From assembly GCA_009697495.1 (NCBI GenBank), contig SHUN01000055.1, positions 1-10,513 of the forward strand: a stretch of 10,513 nucleotides of DNA, read 5' to 3'. The notes below the pieces were generated by a model that did no database searches, had not been told where the DNA came from, and was given only the letters and a program-made list of their open reading frames with translations. The translations under genes and the position numbers were made by a program. The DNA comes from Bryobacterales bacterium (GTDB lineage Bacteria > Acidobacteriota > Terriglobia > Bryobacterales > Bryobacteraceae). Each line of letters starts with the position of its first letter. The stretch's first letter is position 1. Positions 1 to 7,584 of this stretch are shown here, piece by piece.

Positions 1-98
1 ATACGCCAATCGCCGAGATCAGCAATCCGAACTTCGGACGGATCAACGAAGCGTCCGCGTCGCGGCTCATTACCGTCGGCGCGCGTGTGGAGTGGTGA
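1..98 (+). CDS. C-terminal end of a probable TonB-dependent receptor/outer-membrane beta-barrel protein (5' end outside window)
   Basis: An open frame (codons starting at base 3) runs from the window edge to a TGA at 96-98 and encodes about 31 residues ending NPNFGRINEA...LITVGARVEW. The short NPNFGRI segment and the final alternating strand GARVEW, which ends in an aromatic residue, are typical of the last beta-strand of outer-membrane barrels. They resemble the large carboxypeptidase-regulatory-domain TonB receptors common in Acidobacteriota. Known for the class: the C-terminal aromatic residue serves as a signal for the outer-membrane assembly machinery. The gene converges on the minus-strand oxidase gene with only 3 bp between their stops, and no terminator fits in that gap. 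Only the tail is visible, so the family call is inference. Confidence 0.5.
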   Translation, partial: TPIAEISNPNFGRINEASASRLITVGARVEW

Positions 99-101
99 AC
101 C

Positions 102-1010
102 TTAACGCCGGTGGATTCTAACCAGGTCCGGGCCGAGCTGTTGCAAAGTTACTTTGCCGCACATGGCCATGTCGCGGGCGAGTTCGGATTGTAATTGCTC
201 CATCACTTGCTGGACGCCGCGGGCGCCGTAGGCGGCGAGGCCCCAAAGTGGCGGACGTGCGGCTAACACGGCGCGCGCGCCAAGGGCGAGAGCCTTCAGT
301 ATGTCGCTGCCGCGCCGGAAACTGCCGTCGATCAGGACCGGGATTTTCTTGTTGATCTCGGCGGCGATGCTGGGCAGGACTTCGATCGGCTGCGCGAGGC
401 CGGGCACGGATGGCGAACGATAATTGGAGACGATAATGCCATCTGCGCCGCGCTGCTGGGCGAGTTGGGCGTCTTTGGGGCTCATTATTCCTTTGATCAG
501 CAAAGGAAGCTTGGTGGCTTTGCGCAGGCGATCAAAGTTGGCCCAATCGAAGGGCGCGGTGAGGATTAACACTTTGGCGGAGGGTGGGATTACCTGTTTG
601 ACGGCGTCGAGTTGGAGCCAGGCGGGTTGGTCGATGGGAATAGTGGGATTTGCGGAGATTACGACGGCGGTATTGGCGGCGCTGGCGCCTTCGATCATCG
701 CCTTCTCCGCGCCTGGGTGGAAGCGGCCCTGGAGGGCGGTGGGGCCGATGAGGATTGGGGCGAACAGACGCTGGCCGAACAAGTCGAGGGTGAGATCGAG
801 TCCGAGGGTGTTGACCATCAGCCGCGGACGAAGGGTGATCCGGTCAAACGCGGCACGGTCACTGCCGGCGATTTCGGAGAACACGGCGGGCGGCAGCATG
901 CGTTGCGCCATGGCTTCCATTTCGAGCGTGTTCACCAGCTCTTCGATGGGTGCCAGGCGTTGGGCTGTCAGAGGCGCACCGCTGAGCAGAATGGCTTGAC
1001 GGCGGGTCAT
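102..1010 (-). CDS. Degenerate FMN-dependent alpha-hydroxy-acid oxidase paralogue, probably catalytically inactive
   Basis: 302 residues of the glycolate oxidase/L-lactate dehydrogenase (flavocytochrome b2-like) TIM-barrel family, clearly homologous to the 392-aa gene transcribed just before it. Retained FMN-side positions are Q133 (WLQLD), T151 (LILTAP), K173 (LLIKGI), D228 (VLIDGS) and the RRGSDILKALALGA phosphate region (232-245). Lost substrate-side positions: the catalytic His of SNHGGR is Tyr197 in SNYRSP, the following Gly-Gly-Arg is absent, and the QLY tyrosine is Asp134. The active-site loop carrying the second substrate arginine is deleted, about 50 residues, which explains the length against a usual 350-390. 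The N-terminus (TRRQAILLSGAPLTAQ) is a degraded Tat-like leader aligning with that of its neighbour. The start codon overlaps the upstream stop as ATGA, which implies translational coupling. It may bind FMN without oxidising substrate, or partner the active paralogue; this is inference. The family assignment is firm. Confidence 0.87.
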   Translation of the reverse strand: MTRRQAILLSGAPLTAQRLAPIEELVNTLEMEAMAQRMLPPAVFSEIAGSDRAAFDRITLRPRLMVNTLGLDLTLDLFGQRLFAPILIGPTALQGRFHPGAEKAMIEGASAANTAVVISANPTIPIDQPAWLQLDAVKQVIPPSAKVLILTAPFDWANFDRLRKATKLPLLIKGIMSPKDAQLAQQRGADGIIVSNYRSPSVPGLAQPIEVLPSIAAEINKKIPVLIDGSFRRGSDILKALALGARAVLAARPPLWGLAAYGARGVQQVMEQLQSELARDMAMCGKVTLQQLGPDLVRIHRR

Positions 1011-2185
1011 GGAAAGTCCGTCCTGACAAGCGAACGATCAATGGCGGCCAGACTCGGACAGCCGGTGGCGGCCATGGCCTGCACAAGTTCGGCTTGCATG
1101 ATTTCAAGGACCCGCTGGACGCCGGGAGCGCCATAAGCGCCGAGGCCCCAACGCGGGACGCGGCCCAGACAGACGGCGCTGGCACCGAGGGCGAGCGCCT
1201 TCAAAACGTCCGATCCGCGGCGCACACCGCTGTCGAATAGCACAGGGACACGGCCCTTTACCGCGTCGACAATTTCGGGGAGAACTTCGAGTGTTGACGG
1301 GCCGTAATCCAGCGAACGGCCGCCATGGTTGGAGACGTAGACGCCGTCGAGGCCGTGCTCCAGGCAGAGAAGCGCGTCTTCCGCGGTCACAATGCCTTTG
1401 GCGAGTAGGGGAACCTTAACCATTTTGCGGAGTTCAGCGAAGAGTTTCCAGTCTTGAAAAAGGCGAAAATCCCGAATGCGATAAGGGGTGCGGGGTTTTA
1501 CTTCGCGCGTCGAACCGCGGCGGCCAGAGGCGGGAGTGAGGTTGCGGTCGTGCATCTCCCGTTCGTAAGCGGAGGCCTGTTGATCAATGGTGACGACGAC
1601 GGCGCGGCAGCCGGCGGCTTGCGCGCGGTCGAGCGTTTCGCGGTTGAGCTCCGGGTCCTCTTTCGCGTAGAGTTGGAACCAGAAGGGGCCGGTGGCGGCC
1701 GCGCCGATCTTTTCGATGGGGAGGCTGGCGACGTTACTGACAATCATCGGCGTATTGGACGCGGCGGTGGTGCCCTGGCGGGTTGCGGCCTCGCCCTCCG
1801 GGTGGAGCGCGACGTGCGCGGCCGTGGGAGAGACTAAGATCGGGTAGGCCATCTTAGTGCCGAATAACTCGGTGGCCGTGGCTGGCGTCGCTGCGTGACT
1901 GATGACGTTGGGGACTAAGTCAACCCAGTCAAATGCCTGGCGGTTACGGCGGAGCGTGAATTCGCCGTCAACGCCGTAGGCGGTGTAGTTGTAAACCTGG
2001 CGGGGCAATTTGGCGTGGAAGACGGGCTCGAAGTCCAGGGCGGTGATGAGTTCGTCGAGTTTCGGGATGCGGTTGTGCTCGCGAAAGGGGTCAAGCTGCG
2101 CTTTCAGAATAGGCGACGCCGCCAGCATACCGGCGAGGGCTCGGAATGCCTGACGGCGCGACGGACAATGTTCCCAATTTTGCAT
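1007..2185 (-). CDS. FMN-dependent alpha-hydroxy-acid oxidase/dehydrogenase (lactate/glycolate type)
   Basis: 392 residues of the FMN-dependent alpha-hydroxy-acid dehydrogenase family, which oxidises L-2-hydroxy acids (lactate, glycolate, mandelate) to 2-oxo acids. All key positions are visible: the tyrosine pair in VYNYTAYG (Y65/Y67), Q171 and Y173 in WFQLYAKED, T199 in VVVTID, R209/R214 in YEREMHDRN, K263 in LLAKGI, catalytic H287 and R290 in SNHGGRSLD, D318, and the FMN-phosphate segment RRGSDVLKALALGA. Residues 9-30 (SRRQAFRALAGMLAASPILKAQ) form a degenerate Tat-type leader with twin arginines, so periplasmic location is plausible; the motif lacks the ideal spacing. No strong Shine-Dalgarno precedes the ATG. 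It lies 51 bp downstream of the CDF gene and overlaps its inactive-looking paralogue by 4 bp. The exact substrate and the electron acceptor (oxygen or a respiratory carrier) cannot be decided from the sequence. Confidence 0.92.
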   Translation of the reverse strand: MQNWEHCPSRRQAFRALAGMLAASPILKAQLDPFREHNRIPKLDELITALDFEPVFHAKLPRQVYNYTAYGVDGEFTLRRNRQAFDWVDLVPNVISHAATPATATELFGTKMAYPILVSPTAAHVALHPEGEAATRQGTTAASNTPMIVSNVASLPIEKIGAAATGPFWFQLYAKEDPELNRETLDRAQAAGCRAVVVTIDQQASAYEREMHDRNLTPASGRRGSTREVKPRTPYRIRDFRLFQDWKLFAELRKMVKVPLLAKGIVTAEDALLCLEHGLDGVYVSNHGGRSLDYGPSTLEVLPEIVDAVKGRVPVLFDSGVRRGSDVLKALALGASAVCLGRVPRWGLGAYGAPGVQRVLEIMQAELVQAMAATGCPSLAAIDRSLVRTDFP

Positions 2186-2203
2186 GAAGTGGCCGAAAAA
2201 AAC

Positions 2204-2209
2204 AGTATA
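2204..2209 (-). promoter_or_regulatory. Possible -10 element before the hydroxy-acid oxidase gene
   Basis: On the minus strand TATACT (5 of 6 matches to TATAAT) lies 18 nt before the ATG at 2185, in the 51-bp gap after the CDF gene. No recognisable -35 hexamer sits at 16-18 bp. It could give the oxidase pair its own promoter with a roughly 12-nt leader, or be a chance match inside a four-gene transcript. Confidence 0.25.
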
Positions 2210-2236
2210 CAGGAGCGGATGGCGGCGTAGCAGAGC

Positions 2237-3112
2237 CTAACGTTCAAACGGCTCCACGTGCACCAATACGTTTTCAATCCAGTTCAGCCTGGTCCGCAAC
2301 TCCGACTTCACCTTTCCCGCGACAATATGGGAATCGTGAACGGTCATCAGCGGGTCCACGTGAACGTGCATATCGACATGCCAGCGAAGCCCCGTCTTCC
2401 GAGCCAGTATCTTTTCCACATCGCGAACTCCGGGGACGCTTATCGCAACACGGCGCAATTCGACCAGGTTTGTATCGTCCGGCATGGTGTCAACTAACTG
2501 CTCAGACGTTTCCCACATCACTTGCGCGCCCAGGAAAAGTACAATTCCGCCCACCAGAACTCCGCCGATCGGATCGGCATTCGCGAATCGTTCCGGATTG
2601 TACAGCGTAAGTCCCAGCGCCGTCAGAGCCGTACATGCGGAGATCACATCCACGAAGTCATTCTTCCCATCCGCCGCTAAAGCGCCCGAGTGAATTCGCT
2701 TGGCCATCCTCAATTTGTAGTAACTCAGCGCGGCTTTGGCGCCCAGCGAAATGAGTAGAGGCCATATAGCGAAGGCCTGCGGCGGGCCGCCAATGTGTCC
2801 AATGCGCAGATAACTCTGGTAGCTAATGCCGGTGCCGGTTAGGCATAACATAATGCCGATGGCAAGTCCGGTAAGAATCTCGAATCGGCCATGACCGTAC
2901 GGGTGGTTGCTGTCGGCCGGCCGGGCGGCAATAGTGAGCCCCAGTATCAGCAGTCCGGAAGCAAACACATCGGCGGCGGATTCGACGCCGTCCGCAACCG
3001 TGGCTGTCGAGCCGGCGGCGATGCCAACAGTTATTTTCAGTATGGCCAGCGCGCCGCTAACAACAAGCCCGGTGACGGCAATACGCCGGGCAAGCTGATA
3101 GGAAGTGGTCAT
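2237..3112 (-). CDS. Cation diffusion facilitator (CDF) family divalent-metal transporter
   Basis: 291 residues with the CDF architecture: about six membrane helices (roughly 10-34, 40-62, 78-102, 112-132, 153-171, 181-201) and a cytoplasmic dimerisation domain (about 210-291) ending HVDMHVHVDPLMTVHDSH...VLVHVEPFER. HPYGHGRFE after helix 2 is the usual family signature. CDF proteins export Zn, Fe, Mn, Co or similar ions in exchange for protons. The transport-site positions are atypical: helix 2 reads VESAAD (E44/D48) and helix 5 reads NDFVD (N151/D155), where zinc-type members such as FieF have DxxxD and HxxxD. The missing helix-5 histidine argues against a classical Zn carrier; Mn or Fe is possible but unproven. 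The start follows a short GGA-containing sequence and lies 24 bp after the pyruvate carboxylase stop, so co-transcription is likely. Confidence 0.93.
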   Translation of the reverse strand: MTTSYQLARRIAVTGLVVSGALAILKITVGIAAGSTATVADGVESAADVFASGLLILGLTIAARPADSNHPYGHGRFEILTGLAIGIMLCLTGTGISYQSYLRIGHIGGPPQAFAIWPLLISLGAKAALSYYKLRMAKRIHSGALAADGKNDFVDVISACTALTALGLTLYNPERFANADPIGGVLVGGIVLFLGAQVMWETSEQLVDTMPDDTNLVELRRVAISVPGVRDVEKILARKTGLRWHVDMHVHVDPLMTVHDSHIVAGKVKSELRTRLNWIENVLVHVEPFER

Positions 3113-3136
3113 ATTTCCATGCTATCCAATACCGAT

Positions 3137-6100
3137 CTATCCAATTACGATCAGAAGGTCCTTCGACTCAACTTGCGCGCCGGTCGCGACTAACTTCTGT
3201 TTCACCGTCCCTGCGATGGGCGCGTACACTGTGGTCTGCATTTTCATCGCTTCCATGACCAACAACCGGTCTCCTTTTTCCAGCTTTTGACCGAGTTCCA
3301 CGGCGATGGAGGAAACCGCGCCAGGAATCGGCGCGCCGACCTGTCCCGGCTCCGCCGGATCGGCTTTCAGCCGCGCGGCCGCCGTGGGTTGCAGGCTCCT
3401 ATCGCGAATCGTGATTTCCCTGGGCTGTCCGTTGAGCTCGAAAAATACCGTTCGAGTGCCGTCCGGATGCGCGTCACTCGTGGCTAAATATTTAATGATC
3501 AGCGACTTGCCGGCTTCAATGACGACATTGATCTCTTCGCCTCGCGACATACCGTAAAAAAACTGCGGCGTCGGCAGTGCCTCCAGGTCTCCGTAGGTCG
3601 CATGCGCCTTGGCAAATTTGACGAAGACATCCGGATACATCAAATAACTCAAAACGTCCGTGCGGCTGGGGCGGCGGCCGATTTTTTTCTCCACCAACGA
3701 CGCTGTTTCCGCAATGTCGATCGACGCCAAATGCGCCCCCGGCCGGCCTTTCCGCGGCTTTCCGCCCTTCAGGATGATACTTGCCAGCTTCTTCGGCCAT
3801 CCGCCCGGAGGCTCCCCAAGCGACCCTTCAAACATGTCTATCACCGAATTCGGCAATGTTAAAGTATGGTCAACCGGCAGCCGCTGAATGTCCTCCATCG
3901 TAAGTCCGTGCGACACCAGGAAGATAGCCATGTCGCCAACCACTTTGCTCGACGGCGTTACTTTGACGATATCGCCAAACGCCAGATTGACTTGCGAATA
4001 CGTGCGCGCGATTTGCCCCCACTTCGGACCCAGGCCCATCGCCTCCGCCTGTTCCTTCAAGTTAGTAAATTGGCCGCCCGGCATCTCATGCAGATACACT
4101 TCGGCGGTTCCGGAGCTAAGACCGCTATCGAACGGTTTATACCAGGCGCGAACGGCTTCCCAGTAATCGCTCGCCTGGTTTAAAGAATTGAGATCCAAAC
4201 CCGTTTCCCGAGGCATATTCGCCAAAGCGGCCACAATCGAGTTCAAATTCGGCTGGCTTGTCGTCCCGCTCATCGATGACAGCGCCGCGTCGCAAACGTT
4301 TACGCCCGCCTCCGCCGCCTTCAAGATCGACGCCGCGTTCACTCCACTTGTATCATGCGTGTGGAAGTGAATCGGCAGGCCAACCTCCTCGCGCAATGTC
4401 TTCACTAACTTATGCGCGGCGTACGGTCTGCACAATCCCGCCATATCCTTAATAGCCAGGATATGCGCGCCCATCTTCTCCAACTCCTTCGCCATCTTTA
4501 CGTAATAGGAGAGCGAGTACTTATCCCGCTTCGGATCCAGAATATCACCGGTGTAACAAATGGCGGCTTCACAGACCTTGTTTGACTTACGCACCGCTTC
4601 CATCGGCACTTTCATGTTCGGGATCCAGTTTAAGGAATCGAACACGCGGAAAATATCCATGCCATTGTCAGCCGCGCCGTAGATGAACTCGCGCACAACG
4701 TTATCGGGATACGCCGTATACCCAACGGCGTTGGAGGCCCTCAGCAGCATCTGAAAGCAGATATTCGGAATCCCCGTTCGCAATAACCGGAGCCGCTGCC
4801 AAGGGTCTTCCAGCAGAAATCGCATGGAAACATCGAACGTCGCGCCGCCCCACATTTCCAGGCTGAAGAGTCCGCTCATGTTATGGGCGGTGAAGTTGGA
4901 AATGCGGTGCAAATCGTAAGTGCGCGCGCGCGTGGCGAACAGCGACTGGTGCGCGTCGCGCATTGTCGTGTCCGTCAATAATAGACGCTTCTGCGAACGC
5001 AGCCACGCCGCGAACTTCTCCGGACCCATCTCATCCAGCAACTGCTTCGTGCCCGGCGGCGGCGGTGAAGGATCGTGAGGCGGTAACGGCGCCGGCTTGC
5101 ATTCCGCCGGAATCACACGCCCCTTTACCTCCGGATTCCCGTTGACATTCACTTCGGCTAAGTAAGAGAGGACGCGCGTCGCCCGGTCCTTCCGCGCCGT
5201 GAACTTAAACAACGCCGGTGTTTCGGCGAGCCAGTTCGTTGTTACCCTTCCATTCTGAAAGTCCGGGTGGTTAACGACGTTCTCAACAAAGGGAATGTTC
5301 GTCTTCACTCCTCGAATGCGAAACTCGCGCAAAGCCCGATCCATGCGGGCGCAGGCCTCCGGAAACGTCCGGCCCCAACTGGTGACTTTGACGAGCAGCG
5401 AATCATAAAACGGCGTAATCACCGCTCCGCCATACGCGCTGGCGCCGTCCAGACGGATGCCAAAGCCGGCCGGGGAACGATAGGTCTGCAGCTTCCCGTA
5501 ATCGGGCAGGAAGTTATTCGCCGGATCTTCCGTGGTAACACGGCACTGCAGCGCGGTTCCATGCAGCGGGACATCTTCCTGTGCCGGTAAGTTGATTTTC
5601 TCGCCGTGCAGCGTATGTCCCTGCGCGATGAGTATCTGCGTTTGTACAATATCGATGCCAGTGACTAACTCCGTCACCGTATGTTCCACTTGTACCCGCG
5701 GATTCACTTCAATGAAGAACCATTGGCCGGTATCGGAATCCACCAGGAATTCTACGGTCCCGGCATTTTCATAATTCGCCGCCCGCGCCAGCGCCACCGC
5801 CGCGTCCGCCAATTCGCGCCGGATGCGCGGGTCCAGGCCAATCGCCGGCGCGACTTCCACCACTTTTTGGTGCCGCCGTTGCACCGAACAGTCGCGTTCA
5901 TGCAGATGCAAAATATTGCCGTGCATGTCGGCCATAATCTGCACTTCCACATGCCGCGGCCGCCGAATGTAGCGTTCGATAAAGACGGCTCCATTTCCGA
6001 ACGCCGACGCCGCTTCCTGTTGCGCCTCGGCCAGCCGTCCGGCCAGCTCCGATGGCTCCAGCACCACCCGCATCCCGCGTCCGCCGCCTCCAAACGCCGC

Positions 6101-6574
6101 CTTGATAATGACGGGAAACCCGATTTTAGCAGCCATCGCGGCTGCCTTTTTCAGATCGGTTACCGGCTTTTCGGTCCCTGGAATCACCGGCACCCCGGCC
6201 TGCTGCGCCAAGCGCCGGGCGGCCGTCTTGTCACCCAACGATTCCAACAGTTCAGCCCGCGGACCAACAAATGTCAGCCCATGTTTTTCACACGCCCGCG
6301 GCAGCGCCGGGTTCTCTGACAGAAAACCATAGCCGGGATGAATCGCGTCCACGCCCTTCTCCGCGGCCAACGCGCAGATCCCTTCGACATCTAAATAGGC
6401 CTGTACGGGCCCCATGCCAGCGCCGATTTCGTAGGCTTCGTCCGCCTTAAACCGGTGCAGACTCAGCCGGTCTTCCTTCGAATAGACCGCCACCGTTTTC
6501 AGACCTAACTCATTGGCGGCGCGGAGGATTCGAATGGCGATTTCGCCTCGGTTCAAAGCCAGAAGTTTTTTCAT
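3137..6574 (-). CDS. pyc: Pyruvate carboxylase, single-chain biotin enzyme
   Basis: 1145 residues, the normal length for one-polypeptide pyruvate carboxylase, which makes oxaloacetate from pyruvate, bicarbonate and ATP (anaplerosis, cytoplasm). The order of domains is complete. Biotin carboxylase occupies 1-450, with the glycine-rich ATP loop GGGGRGM (162-168), ERDCSVQRRHQK (226-237) and EVNPRVQVEH (289-298). Carboxyltransferase occupies about 530-800, with DTTMRDAHQS (535-544), the carbamylated-lysine site K709 in IKDMAG, and metal ligands D535, H738 and H740 (HFHTHD). The PYC-type linker/tetramerisation region lies between about 800 and 1070. The C-terminal biotin carrier domain has the biotinylated lysine K1111 in EAMKM. 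A proline-rich linker (PAPLPPHDPSPPPPG, 494-508) joins the first two catalytic domains. No active-site position looks damaged. The ATG at 6574 begins the conserved KKLLALNRGEIAIR strand; only a poor Shine-Dalgarno precedes it. It is first of four co-directional genes. Confidence 0.98.
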   Translation of the reverse strand: MKKLLALNRGEIAIRILRAANELGLKTVAVYSKEDRLSLHRFKADEAYEIGAGMGPVQAYLDVEGICALAAEKGVDAIHPGYGFLSENPALPRACEKHGLTFVGPRAELLESLGDKTAARRLAQQAGVPVIPGTEKPVTDLKKAAAMAAKIGFPVIIKAAFGGGGRGMRVVLEPSELAGRLAEAQQEAASAFGNGAVFIERYIRRPRHVEVQIMADMHGNILHLHERDCSVQRRHQKVVEVAPAIGLDPRIRRELADAAVALARAANYENAGTVEFLVDSDTGQWFFIEVNPRVQVEHTVTELVTGIDIVQTQILIAQGHTLHGEKINLPAQEDVPLHGTALQCRVTTEDPANNFLPDYGKLQTYRSPAGFGIRLDGASAYGGAVITPFYDSLLVKVTSWGRTFPEACARMDRALREFRIRGVKTNIPFVENVVNHPDFQNGRVTTNWLAETPALFKFTARKDRATRVLSYLAEVNVNGNPEVKGRVIPAECKPAPLPPHDPSPPPPGTKQLLDEMGPEKFAAWLRSQKRLLLTDTTMRDAHQSLFATRARTYDLHRISNFTAHNMSGLFSLEMWGGATFDVSMRFLLEDPWQRLRLLRTGIPNICFQMLLRASNAVGYTAYPDNVVREFIYGAADNGMDIFRVFDSLNWIPNMKVPMEAVRKSNKVCEAAICYTGDILDPKRDKYSLSYYVKMAKELEKMGAHILAIKDMAGLCRPYAAHKLVKTLREEVGLPIHFHTHDTSGVNAASILKAAEAGVNVCDAALSSMSGTTSQPNLNSIVAALANMPRETGLDLNSLNQASDYWEAVRAWYKPFDSGLSSGTAEVYLHEMPGGQFTNLKEQAEAMGLGPKWGQIARTYSQVNLAFGDIVKVTPSSKVVGDMAIFLVSHGLTMEDIQRLPVDHTLTLPNSVIDMFEGSLGEPPGGWPKKLASIILKGGKPRKGRPGAHLASIDIAETASLVEKKIGRRPSRTDVLSYLMYPDVFVKFAKAHATYGDLEALPTPQFFYGMSRGEEINVVIEAGKSLIIKYLATSDAHPDGTRTVFFELNGQPREITIRDRSLQPTAAARLKADPAEPGQVGAPIPGAVSSIAVELGQKLEKGDRLLVMEAMKMQTTVYAPIAGTVKQKLVATGAQVESKDLLIVIG

Positions 6575-6639
6575 GAATACCGCTCAGCGCCCCTCAGAAT
6601 ACCATGGAACTTTTTCGTCCGGAATTCGTACTCATTCCC
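6575..6639. promoter_or_regulatory. Short divergent intergenic region with a GAATACC direct repeat
   Basis: Only 65 bp separate the pyc start (minus) from the preferred start of the lipoprotein gene (plus). The heptamer GAATACC occurs at 6575-6581 and 6597-6603 (22 bp apart, about two helical turns), and CTCAG occurs twice between or beside these copies (6583-6587, 6593-6597). No convincing -35/-10 pair is visible in either direction, so promoters must overlap each other or lie inside the coding regions. The repeat may be an operator shared by both genes; this is inference. Confidence 0.35.
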
Positions 6640-7572
6640 ATGCGGAACCCACTTTTGCTCGCCACTCTCGCCGCCACGCTCGGATTGGCCGGCTGCGATG
6701 TCGATTTTGACGATGTCTCCATCGGCCCAAAGGAGGAGGAGCCCTTCCACTACTCCTACGACTGCAAGCCGGGCAGCCGTTTGCTGCTCGAGAATTACAA
6801 TGGCGCCGTTGAGATCACGGCCTGGGATCAGCCGAAAATCGAAATCGACGGAGCCCGCTTTGCCAATACGAAGGAGCGCCTGCGGCAAGTTAAAATCGAC
6901 ATCTCGCGCGGCGCCGATTCGGTGACAATTCGCACCGTTCCCCCGCTCGACCGCGGCGGCAACTCCGGCGCCCGCTACCAAATCCGCGTCCCCAAACAGG
7001 TCGTCCTTGAGCTGATCAAGAGCACCAACGGCTCCCTCCGCGTCAGCGGCACTAACGGCGCAGCCAACCTCCGCACCACCAATGGCTCGGTTCGCGTTTC
7101 CGCCGTCAATGGCGCTGTGTCGGCCAACTCGACGAATGGTGCCATCGAACTCGTCGGACTCAACGGCGCGGCCACCGCCCGCACCACCAACGGCCGCATC
7201 AAGATGGATGAAATCCAAGGCCCCATGGAGGCGTCCACCACCAACGGCAGCATTGTCGCCGCCATGGCCAAATCCACCGACGACCGCAAAATGCGCTTTT
7301 CCACCACCAACGGCGCCATCGAACTCCGCCTCCCGGCAGGCTTGAAAAACGATGTTCGCGCCTCCACTTCCAATGGTTCCATTGAAGTGAAGATGCCCAA
7401 TGGCGCCGCATTTCAAGTCGCCGCGCGGACCAGCGGGGCGTCGATCCGCAGCGATTTCAACGTGGAGGGAGAGGTAAGCAAGAAGCGCATGGAAGGCAAA
7501 GTTGGCGGCGGCGGGGCGCTATTGGACCTCAGTACTTCCAACGGTTCTATTTCCTTGCAACGCGGCCTATAG
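6640..7572 (+). CDS. DUF4097-type lipoprotein with an Asn-Gly beta-solenoid repeat
   Basis: 310 residues from the ATG at 6640. This start is preferred over the in-frame ATG at 6604 because it begins a textbook lipoprotein leader, MRNPLLLATLAATLGLAGC, with lipobox LAGC and lipidated Cys19. The earlier start would add 12 non-conserved residues and leave just 29 bp to pyc. The mature protein begins with an acidic linker, then YDCKPGSRLLLENYNGAVEITAWDQ, and from about residue 128 a ladder of TNG turns characteristic of DUF4097 (putative adhesin/beta-helix) proteins. Asn-Gly turns recur every nine residues. A basic, glycine-rich segment (SKKRMEGKVGGGG) interrupts before the final strand STSNGSISLQ. 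No catalytic motif is present. It is likely anchored to a membrane facing the periplasm or outside; family members sit near envelope-stress and cell-surface genes, but their biochemical role is unknown. Family call firm, function open. Confidence 0.87.
   Translation: MRNPLLLATLAATLGLAGCDVDFDDVSIGPKEEEPFHYSYDCKPGSRLLLENYNGAVEITAWDQPKIEIDGARFANTKERLRQVKIDISRGADSVTIRTVPPLDRGGNSGARYQIRVPKQVVLELIKSTNGSLRVSGTNGAANLRTTNGSVRVSAVNGAVSANSTNGAIELVGLNGAATARTTNGRIKMDEIQGPMEASTTNGSIVAAMAKSTDDRKMRFSTTNGAIELRLPAGLKNDVRASTSNGSIEVKMPNGAAFQVAARTSGASIRSDFNVEGEVSKKRMEGKVGGGGALLDLSTSNGSISLQRGL
7027..7245 (+). repeat. Nine-unit 27-bp coding repeat (9-residue Asn-Gly ladder)
   Basis: Within the DUF4097 gene, codons for Asn-Gly (once Gln-Gly) begin exactly every 27 bp at 7027, 7054, 7081, 7108, 7135, 7162, 7189, 7216 and 7243. 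Units alternate between strand-rich (SLRVSGT, SVRVSAV, AIELVGL, RIKMDEI, SIVAAMA) and small/Thr-rich (AANLRTT, AVSANST, AATARTT, PMEASTT) types, giving an 18-residue super-repeat. Further NG turns follow at wider spacing (22, 21 and 9 residues). The DNA copies have diverged at synonymous sites, so this is structural periodicity rather than a recent DNA expansion. Confidence 0.8.
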
Positions 7573-7584
7573 CGCAACGCATCT

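Noticed and set aside
1498..1837. Overlapping plus- and minus-strand open frames inside the 392-aa oxidase gene
   Set aside because: Low-complexity Arg/Pro/Gly shadows of a GC-rich gene whose true frame carries all family motifs.
5681..6319. 212-codon plus-strand frame opposite the biotin carboxylase domain
   Set aside because: Antisense to conserved catalytic motifs of pyruvate carboxylase; composition is His/Arg/Pro-rich with no domain.
6571..7416. Long minus-strand frame (281 codons) opposite the DUF4097 gene, with a stop overlapping the pyc start as ATGA
   Set aside because: Its translation is a Gly/Ala/Val/Asp-rich mirror of the TNG repeat with no recognisable domain. The plus-strand frame has a lipobox and clear family features.
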